From a virus: a DNA stretch of 24,817 bases. The stretch's first letter is position 1, and each line of letters begins with the position of its first letter. The stretch covers positions 1-24,817 of IMG/VR virus record IMGVR_UViG_3300022921_000099, one strand, 5' to 3'. Positions 14,324 to 20,446 of this stretch are shown here, piece after piece. The notes under the pieces were generated by a model. The model searched no databases. It was not told the origin of the DNA and saw nothing but the letters and a program-made list of their open reading frames with translations. The translations under genes were made by a program, and so were the position numbers.

Positions 14324-14881
14324 TTATTTCCTCGTTGTATATTCTATATCGTAAACTACTGTACGTCTAATAGTATCTGTAGGATAAACTCCATGCCATA
14401 CTCTACCGTCTAAGGCTACTACACCTCCTGCAAGACTTTGATAATGTCCTGGCATTTGGAACCCATTTGGATAAGGCATAATACTAAAAAGCATTCCATT
14501 AAATTTATTCTTTTCATGTGGTATAACAGTGTCTAAATGAATGACTGCACTAAACGTAGTGTAATCTGGATCTCCTGTATGCACATGGAGTCCTTGATAA
14601 CCTCCGTCAGTGTAAGCGATTGTCCAACCTCTAATACATTTAAAATCATACATACCACGGTGCAATAATTTAAATTCTAGATATTTAAAAAACTTATCTC
14701 GAGGTTCGTCAAATTCGGGCACACCATCTGGAATATCAATTTGTCTTCCAGAAACTGTTGTCGTAGTTTTACTATAATCAGAGCCAGAAACTTTTTCGAA
14801 GATAGTTTCAAACTCTTTATAGTTTGGATAATGTGTATGCAGGACAAATTGTTGTCCTAATGATTTATAATCGTCTTCCAT
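14324..14881 (-). CDS. 2-oxoglutarate/Fe(II)-dependent oxygenase-like protein
   Basis: The protein has 185 residues. The jelly-roll core is seen from about 85: GWTIAYTDGGYQGLHVH gives the first iron-side His (H99 or H101), then FSAVIHLDT, GMLFS and GGVVALDGRVWHGVYPT with the distal His H163, then RRTVVYDIEY with the Arg that holds 2-oxoglutarate (R172/R173). The H-x-D/E pair is not perfectly clear (HVHTGD), so iron binding is probable rather than certain. Such enzymes are frequent in marine T4-like phages, where substrates are mostly unknown. A strong sigma70-like promoter is at 14904-14932. Confidence 0.82.
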   Translation of the reverse strand: MEDDYKSLGQQFVLHTHYPNYKEFETIFEKVSGSDYSKTTTTVSGRQIDIPDGVPEFDEPRDKFFKYLEFKLLHRGMYDFKCIRGWTIAYTDGGYQGLHVHTGDPDYTTFSAVIHLDTVIPHEKNKFNGMLFSIMPYPNGFQMPGHYQSLAGGVVALDGRVWHGVYPTDTIRRTVVYDIEYTTRK

Positions 14882-14903
14882 TTGATACCTATACTTTCTT
14901 TAT

Positions 14904-14932
14904 AGTATAGCGTATTTAGAAAGAAAAGTCAA
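14904..14932 (-). promoter_or_regulatory. Sigma70-type promoter for the oxygenase gene
   Basis: TTGACT (14927-14932), 17-base spacer, TATACT (14904-14909), 23 bases before the ATG. The hexamers are the same as in the promoter at 2968-2996. Confidence 0.78.
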
Positions 14933-14936
14933 GTAG

Positions 14937-15245
14937 TTATTGATTCATGGCATTAGCAGTTGCTGATTGAGCCATTTGATCAACTGCACCTGCTGAATCT
15001 TGTCCAGCGTCTGCTGGTTCTTCGCCACCTTTGAGTGTTATACCTTCTTGATCGAAGTTGTTAACTATGTCTTGGATTTGTGGATCTTGGTCGTAAACTG
15101 CTTTGAAAGTTTCTTGGGAGTATTCTTCGTTACCCATATTCTGCATATACTTGTTAATTTCATCCCAAGAAACTTTGAGTTTTTTGTTTTGGAGTAGTAA
15201 GTTTAAGATTTTCAGCAGATTGGGTGATGCTGATTCAATTACTTT
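14937..15245 (-). CDS. -1 frame extension of the acidic structural protein
   Basis: This frame continues from the A9 tract at 15243-15251 through about 101 codons to the stop at 14937. An ATG exists at 15146, but it has no ribosome binding site, and the 32 codons before it (VIESASPNLLKIL ... SWDEINKYM) look like normal protein and run back to the slippery site with no ATG, GTG or TTG. The encoded part has helices, a YDQDPQIQDIVNNFDQEGI segment and an Ala/Gln-rich end. I read it as the C-terminal part of a fusion made by -1 frameshifting from the upstream gene (about 361 residues in all). A separate gene starting at 15146 is the alternative. Confidence 0.65.
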   Translation of the reverse strand, partial: KVIESASPNLLKILNLLLQNKKLKVSWDEINKYMQNMGNEEYSQETFKAVYDQDPQIQDIVNNFDQEGITLKGGEEPADAGQDSAGAVDQMAQSATANAMNQ

Positions 15246-15251
15246 TTTTTT
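15239..15251 (-). promoter_or_regulatory. Putative -1 ribosomal frameshift site (A9-G-stop)
   Basis: The zero frame reads TCA AAA AAA AAG TAA, so A-AAA-AAG, the slippery heptamer of E. coli dnaX, lies directly before the stop. About eight bases further on, TCAGCA and TGCTGA can form a 6-bp hairpin with a ten-base loop, a usual place for a stimulator. Slipping back one base joins the two reading frames. Confidence 0.6.
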
Positions 15252-16021
15252 GAATCGCCTAGTAATCTGCTCATGCGTCTTGAGCGTTCAATTGACTCAC
15301 GTTTTTCTCTGCCGGCTTCTTCTTCACCGCCAGTTGCAGGAGCCGCCGCACCAAACTCATCTTCGCCTTCTGCAGGTGCTTCTGCCTCTGCCTCTGCGTC
15401 AACTGTTGGTTCCATTTCTGGCTCTTCTGCTGGAGCCTCGGCACCCATTGCTTCAGGTGCGCCTTCGCCTGTTAAGATGGCTACACCACCTGTTAGTGCG
15501 TCACGTGTTGTTTCTAATGTTGTGAATAGTTGTTCTAGTGCTGGCTTAACTGTTCCAATAAATTGTTCTGATTGTTCACTGCCCATTTCATCGCGAATCT
15601 TGTCGCCAATTTCAAGCATTGATTCTGTTTGCATTTCTGCTGTGTCTTCCATCCAGCCTGTAATTCTATCAACCATATCTTTAGCGGCCATAACCAATGT
15701 TGCCGCTTCTTCTGCGCCTTCTTTAACTGTAGTCGGAGTTGCATCTTCTTCGATGTCTGCTTCGATAATATTTGATCTTTCTTCAATAGCCTGATTAATT
15801 ACTTTAAGGAACATATTTGTTTTTTGATACTCGTCGCCTTGGACTGCGTCAAATGATTCGTTTGTTTCAAATTCTTGTACTTTAGTACGTAGTTTGTTTC
15901 TAGCATCTTGTAATTGCTCTGTTGAAAAAGCATCGACGTTAATTGTTTCGCCAAATCGTTTCTCAAGGCTTTCATTAAGTGCCTTTGCTGTGATAGGTCT
16001 ATTAAATTGTGCTACTCTCAT
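15239..16021 (-). CDS. Acidic virion-type protein with Pro/Ala/Glu-rich tail
   Basis: The protein has 260 residues. The N-terminal third is helical (TAKALNESLEKRFGE, then STEQLQDARNKLRTKVQEFE), a layout I recall from marine T4-like phage structural proteins. The middle holds further helices. About 190-235 is a flexible Ala/Glu/Pro repeat zone, and the end is basic (KRESIERSRRMSRLL) with KKK before the stop. AAAGGAACG precedes the ATG, and GATAAATA/AATAAATA late boxes lie at 16042-16053, so it is likely a late gene. The A9 tract at the end gives a longer -1 fusion protein. A role in the capsid or its core is inference. Confidence 0.82.
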   Translation of the reverse strand: MRVAQFNRPITAKALNESLEKRFGETINVDAFSTEQLQDARNKLRTKVQEFETNESFDAVQGDEYQKTNMFLKVINQAIEERSNIIEADIEEDATPTTVKEGAEEAATLVMAAKDMVDRITGWMEDTAEMQTESMLEIGDKIRDEMGSEQSEQFIGTVKPALEQLFTTLETTRDALTGGVAILTGEGAPEAMGAEAPAEEPEMEPTVDAEAEAEAPAEGEDEFGAAAPATGGEEEAGREKRESIERSRRMSRLLGDSKKK

Positions 16022-16041
16022 TATATTCGTTCCTTTAACTA

Positions 16042-16053
16042 TATTTATTTATC
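16042..16053 (-). promoter_or_regulatory. Tandem late promoter boxes GATAAATA / AATAAATA
   Basis: The minus strand reads GATAAATAAATA, giving two overlapping NATAAATA boxes, 20-25 bases before the ATG at 16021 and followed by AAAGGAACG. They overlap the end of the upstream gene. Confidence 0.6.
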
Positions 16054-16476
16054 AAATAAGTAATTTTCGATCTGCTCTTTGACACGGTAGCATTCTTCTA
16101 TTGCTATATCATATCGCATCTCAGCGGCATCTTTCCTAACTTCATCTTTGCTATGTTCAAATGTGTACTTATGAAATATAGCATCATTGTAGTATTTACT
16201 CAATTTATTGTCTAAATACTTAATCTTTTGTATGTTATCGTATTTATTCGTTGCAAGTGAATGAGATAGTGCTAAAGCGGTAGCAAGAGAGTGGGAATAT
16301 TCGTGAAATTCCTTATCTGTTAAGTCAAAAATATGGTAACCGTGCTTGTTTTTGCGTACAATAGCATTTTTGATACGTATGCTATTACCTTTTTGCACAG
16401 GGACAGGATAACGAGTTACACCTTCTTCGATGATCTCGTTAAGAGATTTAATTATATCAAGGTTTGTAGTTTTCAT
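16045..16476 (-). CDS. Hypothetical phage protein
   Basis: This 143-residue protein, rich in Lys, Tyr and Asn, begins MKTTNLDIIKSLNEIIEEG. A short strand-rich part follows (IRIKNAIVRKNKHGYHIFDL), then a long helical C-terminal half with many charged residues (EHSKDEVRKDAAEMRYDIAIEECYRVKEQIENYL). No known motif, signal peptide or membrane segment. It overlaps the upstream 71-residue gene by 20 bases. Confidence 0.7.
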   Translation of the reverse strand: MKTTNLDIIKSLNEIIEEGVTRYPVPVQKGNSIRIKNAIVRKNKHGYHIFDLTDKEFHEYSHSLATALALSHSLATNKYDNIQKIKYLDNKLSKYYNDAIFHKYTFEHSKDEVRKDAAEMRYDIAIEECYRVKEQIENYLFDK

Positions 16477-16672
16477 TGGCGACCACTAATACACTTCCAT
16501 TACGAACTATCTTACTTACTAATGCTTTACGAATCAGAGACTCAATTACGAAACGTTCTCTTTCTGTATATGCGTGTATAACTTTAATGTCACTGCCCAT
16601 TTTGTCAAGCATATCACGTTCTTCGTTGCTCATCTGTATAGTAAATTTATTTAATAATTCGTTGATTTTCAT
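16457..16672 (-). CDS. Hypothetical small phage protein
   Basis: This 71-residue protein begins MKINELLNKFTIQMSNEERDMLDKM and ends in a small beta-rich stretch, NGSVLVVANENY. It is helical and charged, with no motif I recognise. It lies four bases after the Ala/Gly-rich gene and overlaps the next gene, in the same operon. The first ten residues resemble the N-termini of neighbouring proteins. Confidence 0.7.
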   Translation of the reverse strand: MKINELLNKFTIQMSNEERDMLDKMGSDIKVIHAYTERERFVIESLIRKALVSKIVRNGSVLVVANENYKP

Positions 16673-16676
16673 AATA

Positions 16677-17198
16677 TTACATTCCCGATAATTGTTTAAG
16701 GATCGGATCTAGATCTTTTTTATTATGAACTGTCTTAATTGGTTCGCCTGGTTTAGGCTTTGGATTTTTAAGGGTTACTTCAGCGCCTTTGACATCATCG
16801 ATTTCAAATTCTTGCTCTTTACCTTGTGCGTCAGGCATTGGAAGTTTTGCACCCTTCTTTAAAACTGCTTGAGCCATTTGGGCTCCTGCTTTGTTTGCTA
16901 CTGCTGTTGCGGCTTTTTGTGCAAGTTTTTGTCCTGCTGACTTAACTGCATTTCCAGCCATCTTGGCGGCACCTTTTACTGCGGCTTTACCCATTTGTGC
17001 GCCAACTCTTCCTGCTGTTTTTAATGCGGCACCAGCGGCTTTGCCAGCCACCTTAGCACCCATGGCTCCAACTTTTCCAAGTGCCATGCCAATTGCAGGT
17101 AAAATTTCATCTAGTTGTTCTTCAGAAAGATTAGGATATCGTTTTCTTGCTATTGCTTTTAAATCTTCTTCATTTAATTGAAAATCATTATATCTCAT
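16677..17198 (-). CDS. Ala/Gly/Lys-rich amphipathic protein
   Basis: This 173-residue protein opens with a short acidic start (MRYNDFQLNEEDLKAIARKR). A long segment from about 35 to 118 follows, made almost only of A, G, K, M and V with K at intervals (such as GKVGAMGAKVAGKAAGAAL), which would form amphipathic helices. The end is polar, with KNPKPKPGEPIKT. Such sequences can press against membranes or bind DNA. It begins right at the stop of the basic-protein gene upstream. Function unknown; a virion protein delivered with the DNA is a guess from context. Confidence 0.75.
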   Translation of the reverse strand: MRYNDFQLNEEDLKAIARKRYPNLSEEQLDEILPAIGMALGKVGAMGAKVAGKAAGAALKTAGRVGAQMGKAAVKGAAKMAGNAVKSAGQKLAQKAATAVANKAGAQMAQAVLKKGAKLPMPDAQGKEQEFEIDDVKGAEVTLKNPKPKPGEPIKTVHNKKDLDPILKQLSGM

Positions 17199-17527
17199 TA
17201 ACGTTTCCTCTTTCTACTTCTAGTCTTAGGTTTAATATTCCTTAGATTACGTCTTCCTGATTTATTAATTCTAGTTAGACGTTGTGTACTTCCTCTTGCT
17301 CTTTTAGTTCTCGAGGACTTAACTTTCATCACACTCCCTTTACGTGCCTTAGCCTTCTTGATGTTAATCATACTTTTAATTCGTTTAGGAGCATTACAAG
17401 TTGCAGGTTTAGCAACAATGCGTCCTTTACGACTTCCAGAAGTACAACGATACTTACGTACCAGTTTGTTTCCTTTGCGCCCCATAATCTGGATTGCGCC
17501 TTCTGTTAAAAGTTCTGCTACTTTCAT
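17198..17527 (-). CDS. Very basic protein, RYRCTSG-type paralogue 2
   Basis: This 109-residue protein begins MKVAELLTEG. It has the core KLVRKYRCTSGSRKGRIVAK and a second Cys in a CNAPK context, then a long Lys/Arg/Ser-rich tail. It is clearly homologous to the protein encoded just upstream (17524-17844): both share V-R-K-Y-R-C-T-S-G-x-R-K-G-R-I-V. The charge suggests DNA or RNA binding, perhaps packaged with the genome. The two Cys of the core could bind a metal or each other. Its start overlaps the upstream stop by four bases. Confidence 0.85.
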   Translation of the reverse strand: MKVAELLTEGAIQIMGRKGNKLVRKYRCTSGSRKGRIVAKPATCNAPKRIKSMINIKKAKARKGSVMKVKSSRTKRARGSTQRLTRINKSGRRNLRNIKPKTRSRKRKR

Positions 17528-17844
17528 CTTTTCTTAATTGCCTTACGTTTTGCTGAGCCTCTACTACCGCCTGCTTTATTAAGAGTACGAACTCTAATAC
17601 TTGTAGGATTAATACGTTTAGTTCTACGAGCCTTACGTGCCATCCTAGCACCTAGTCTTGCTCGTGTTTTCTTCATGCGTATCCTAGCCTTAATGTTCGG
17701 TGCCGCAAAGCACTGACCAACTTTAGAAACAATACGGCCTTTACGTTGTCCTGAGGTACAACGATACTTGCGGACAACTTTTTTGCCGCTTCTAGCCCAA
17801 ATTTGTTTCTCGTCTAGAGGTAAGGTAATTTCTTCTACTAGCAT
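17524..17844 (-). CDS. Very basic protein, RYRCTSG-type paralogue 1
   Basis: This 106-residue protein has an acidic start (MLVEEITLPLDEKQIW), then KVVRKYRCTSGQRKGRIVSK with C in GQCFAAPN, then an Arg/Lys-rich helix and tail (KKTRARLGARMARKARRTKR). It matches the next gene in the core and its Cys positions, so the pair arose by tandem duplication, and the N-termini and tails diverged. Proteins of this kind occur in marine T4-like phages with no proven role. A nucleic-acid-binding virion protein is the best guess. Confidence 0.85.
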   Translation of the reverse strand: MLVEEITLPLDEKQIWARSGKKVVRKYRCTSGQRKGRIVSKVGQCFAAPNIKARIRMKKTRARLGARMARKARRTKRINPTSIRVRTLNKAGGSRGSAKRKAIKKR

Positions 17845-17870
17845 AACACTAGTATTTAGCGTTTTAAAGT

Positions 17871-18107
17871 TTAGTTGAAGTTAATAAGAATGACTACAAT
17901 AGTTGAAAGTAGTCCTGCAACAATAGTACCTGCGGCGCCAACTAGTACTTTGACCATGGCCTTGTTGCCGTGTTGTATGTCGGCATGGATATGTTCGACT
18001 TTTTCTTCGATCTTAGTAAGACGACCCTCTAAGACTTCATAGCGTTGAGCGCATAAATCCACGTGGGCTTCTAAATTTTCTTTTTCTAAGTTTGTGGCTT
18101 TTGCCAT
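17871..18107 (-). CDS. Coiled-coil protein with one C-terminal membrane segment
   Basis: The start used is the ATG at 18107 (MAKATNLEKENLEAH). It has GGAGAG upstream, while an in-frame ATG at 18152 lacks any ribosome binding site. The 78-residue protein is a coiled coil (EVLEGRLTKIEEKVEHIHADI) ending in a single hydrophobic stretch (AGTIVAGLLSTIVVILI). This shape recalls XhlA-type phage membrane proteins. A role in lysis or as a membrane anchor is possible, but no partner gene for lysis is in view. Confidence 0.82.
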   Translation of the reverse strand: MAKATNLEKENLEAHVDLCAQRYEVLEGRLTKIEEKVEHIHADIQHGNKAMVKVLVGAAGTIVAGLLSTIVVILINFN

Positions 18108-18205
18108 CTTGTTCTCTCCATTGCTGATGCTTATGCATCGTTTATCGTGCAAGGGGCCTATTTGTACCTATATGTGATGTAAAGTTGCCTATGTTCTTAT
18201 GATAA

Positions 18206-18213
18206 TATTTATG
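18206..18213 (-). promoter_or_regulatory. Late promoter box CATAAATA
   Basis: CATAAATA on the minus strand, directly after the stop of the gene at 18214-18630. It stands about 100 bases before the membrane-protein start. The leader between holds a small hairpin, GATGC-ATAA-GCATC. Confidence 0.5.
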
Positions 18214-18630
18214 CTATTCAGTGTCTTCATTATCTGATAATATAAAAACTAAGTTAGTTAGTTCATTGTCTTTAGTTCTGAACATAGTATTATTTATTTC
18301 AACAGTCTCAGTTAAGTTAGGTATTACAGGAATTAAATCAAGATCGTTAATTAATGTTTTATGATCAATGCCTGCTACTGCTGTTTCTACTTCAAACTCA
18401 AATGTCCATACACTGTGCTTGCCTTTATATGCTGTTCCAAACCCTATACCTTCAACTGACTCTGTTGTAACTGTAGGGCTTACATCATAGTAAGGATTGA
18501 AACGCATACTCAAACAATTAAAGAAACTCATAAAGTTTGATTGTTGATTTACTTGTAACTTTTCAACGCAATTATGTTTGTGCTTTTTGGTTTCAGTGAT
18601 GTCCAATAATGTCTTAACAATGATCTTCAT
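18214..18630 (-). CDS. Conserved phage protein, likely structural
   Basis: This gene encodes about 138 residues from MKIIVKTLLDITETKKHKHN; an ATG six codons upstream (18648) sits on the U-tract of a terminator and looks unlikely. The middle has VNQQSNFMSFFNCLSMRFNPYYDVSPTV, then GFGTAYKGKHSVWTFEFEVE and DLDLIPVIPNLTETVEIN. I recall this arrangement from marine T4-like phage proteins of unknown function. No membrane segment. It is separated from the upstream gene by a strong terminator at 18649-18680, so its own transcript must start nearby or come by read-through. Confidence 0.75.
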   Translation of the reverse strand: MKIIVKTLLDITETKKHKHNCVEKLQVNQQSNFMSFFNCLSMRFNPYYDVSPTVTTESVEGIGFGTAYKGKHSVWTFEFEVETAVAGIDHKTLINDLDLIPVIPNLTETVEINNTMFRTKDNELTNLVFILSDNEDTE

Positions 18631-18648
18631 ACACTTACTTATGGTCAT

Positions 18649-18680
18649 AAAAAAAGGGCCCAGTAAAAACTGAGCCCTTT
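18649..18680 (-). terminator. Strong intrinsic terminator
   Basis: On the minus strand AAAGGGCTCAG pairs with CTGGGCCCTTT (one G-U pair) around a T-rich loop, followed by seven T's. It ends the long operon that starts near 23.1 kb. Confidence 0.88.
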
Positions 18681-18700
18681 AGTGTTAATACTAAAAAGTA

Positions 18701-19024
18701 TTAGTCTTCGATAGTGATCACGCCTGTGATATCTACGTTAGCAAAGTACTCTTCAGCAGTTGTGCTTGGAGTGCCTGTACCTTGAAGTACGATTGTAACT
18801 GCCGCATCACCTACTGCACCTGACATTCCTGCGAATGTAAATGCGTCTGCGTTAGTTAAACTGTCTGCTAAAGATACACCTGCTGTTACGCCTTGAACAA
18901 AACCGTCAAGTGTTGCTTGTGTGTGGTTTCCACCATCGTTTAGATCAACAGTACAGATATGTGTTTTACCACCTAATCCGTTTCCTGCTCTTACTTTTCC
19001 GTTTACGTCTGTAATTCCAGCCAT
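18701..19024 (-). CDS. Small acidic Gly/Ala/Thr-rich protein, possibly a capsid or tail decoration protein
   Basis: The protein has 107 residues. It is rich in Gly, Ala, Thr and Val with predicted beta strands (THICTVDLND, DAAVTIVLQG, NVDITGVITIED), one Cys and no membrane segment. The composition is like phage surface or decoration proteins, but I recognise no family. AGGAGAA lies upstream of the ATG. It is the last gene before the terminator at 18649-18680 and lies 106 bases after the next upstream gene, a gap that holds only small hairpins (AAGTGT/ACACTT; GAGAAT/ATTCTC). Confidence 0.75.
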   Translation of the reverse strand: MAGITDVNGKVRAGNGLGGKTHICTVDLNDGGNHTQATLDGFVQGVTAGVSLADSLTNADAFTFAGMSGAVGDAAVTIVLQGTGTPSTTAEEYFANVDITGVITIED

Positions 19025-19130
19025 TTTATTTCTCCTATATGTTTTTCTCTGAGAATGTATTCTCTCTTAAATGGCAACTAAGTGTTACTCTACACTTGTT
19101 GTTACTATTATTTAGTCTTTTTTGGAATAA

Positions 19131-20006
19131 TTACTTCTTATGCTGTTGTTTTGCACGTTTTTCGAGTGCTCTGAGCATAGAAACGAAGGCAGGACCGCCT
19201 TTTACTATATTATCTATAGTTACAATGGCTGGCAAATAGGCCTGTACAAATTGTTGTGGAATACTTTTACCATCCTTAGCAAGTTCAAGAAACTTCTTAG
19301 CAAGCATTAAATTCTTAGAGCCAACTAGGTATCTGTATAATGCTAAGTCTCTACCTGTAACAGTGATGTCAGGAACACTTACAGTTGGTTCTGGATCACT
19401 TACTTTGCTTGACTCTAGATCTTTTAATGCCGCAAGTTTTTCTAAGTATTCAATAATGTCACTTGAACGCAGTTTCGCTCTAGCCGCAAATAGTAAACGT
19501 GTTACTACTTGTTTCTTATCTGCTGTGCTTAACTTATTCAAGTTAAAAAGATATCTACGTATATCTTTGTAGTCTTGATTTGTAATAGACAATGCCGTTT
19601 CAATACGTGAAAATACTTGTTGATCATCAAGTGTAGATGCTTTGCCTGTTGATAGATTAGTCAAGTATCTATTAAAATTCATCAATGGTAGGGTTGTATT
19701 TTTTCTTCTAGCCATTGCTGACGCAGAGTCTTTTAACTTGTTAATAGCATCTTCATCGCCTGTAACAAAATAAGCAAAGTTATATAAGTCTGTGTTATAT
19801 GCTCTGAAGTGTTTGTAGTTGTCTTTGTCAATAGTCTTTTTAGCATAACCATGCGCCGAGGGAGCAAACTGTGGGAACTGCCTAAGTAGTTGTAACACTA
19901 ACATAGTCAGATACAAACGCTCGCAACAATCAGTATAGGATAGTACCCTTTGATTATCTGCATTGCGAGTCATTCTCGCTTCATGAAGTTCTGCTAAAAA
20001 TTCCAT
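19131..20006 (-). CDS. Conserved phage protein, mostly helical
   Basis: The protein has 291 residues. The start MEFLAELHEARMTRN leads into a helical domain with two adjacent Cys (DCCERLYLTMLVLQLL), then a long helical region with many Lys/Asp/Leu. An ALYRYLVGSKNLMLAKKFLELAKDG segment and a basic C-terminus follow. No known motif. The position in the operon with nucleotidyltransferase and ligase-like genes, sharing one base with the 143-residue gene before it, suggests a common function or packaging in the same particle; that is inference. Confidence 0.72.
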   Translation of the reverse strand: MEFLAELHEARMTRNADNQRVLSYTDCCERLYLTMLVLQLLRQFPQFAPSAHGYAKKTIDKDNYKHFRAYNTDLYNFAYFVTGDEDAINKLKDSASAMARRKNTTLPLMNFNRYLTNLSTGKASTLDDQQVFSRIETALSITNQDYKDIRRYLFNLNKLSTADKKQVVTRLLFAARAKLRSSDIIEYLEKLAALKDLESSKVSDPEPTVSVPDITVTGRDLALYRYLVGSKNLMLAKKFLELAKDGKSIPQQFVQAYLPAIVTIDNIVKGGPAFVSMLRALEKRAKQQHKK

Positions 20007-20437
20007 TATGCGTAGTTGCTTCTCTCAGGACTGTCTGGATTACCGTACTTAGATAAGAACGCTTTTACCATACCATTTTGATCTTTTGCTTGTAGCAACA
20101 TACCAAGTGTCTCACTATTCTGTACATCTTTAGTGAATGCACGTTTAACATCTGGTTTTACTTTGTCTGTAGTTAACAACATTTTGATAACGTTTGCTTG
20201 CATTGGATTTACCTTATGCTTTTTGCCATCATCTGTTGTAAGTTCTGTTATAGGATTAGGATTGCCTCTTGAGTCAAGTACCTTACCTACCTGTGTAATC
20301 ATTGGTGTTTGTTTAAAGTCTGGATCAAGTCCAGCATTATCATCATCAGCGGCATCTGGACCGCCAAGACCTAAGTCTCTCATATCGTCGTCGATTTCGT
20401 GCATCTTCACGTCATCTAACATTTCTTTTAGTTTCAT
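20006..20437 (-). CDS. Hypothetical acidic phage protein
   Basis: This 143-residue protein begins MKLKEMLDDVKMHEIDDDMRDLGLGG, very acidic at first (DAADDDNAG). A beta-rich segment (TQVGKVLDSRGNPNPITELTTDDGKKHKVNP) is followed by a helical end. No match recognised. It lies nine bases after the ligase-like gene and shares one base with the next gene, so the three are coupled. Confidence 0.7.
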   Translation of the reverse strand: MKLKEMLDDVKMHEIDDDMRDLGLGGPDAADDDNAGLDPDFKQTPMITQVGKVLDSRGNPNPITELTTDDGKKHKVNPMQANVIKMLLTTDKVKPDVKRAFTKDVQNSETLGMLLQAKDQNGMVKAFLSKYGNPDSPERSNYA

Positions 20438-20446
20438 AGTTTGCTC

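Noticed and set aside
15273-15794. Long plus-strand frame rich in Ser and Ala
   Set aside because: It mirrors the Ala/Glu/Pro-rich stretch of the structural gene on the minus strand; no start signal and low-complexity protein.
18108-18152. N-terminal extension of the coiled-coil membrane protein
   Set aside because: No ribosome binding site before the ATG at 18152, while GGAGAG precedes the ATG at 18107.
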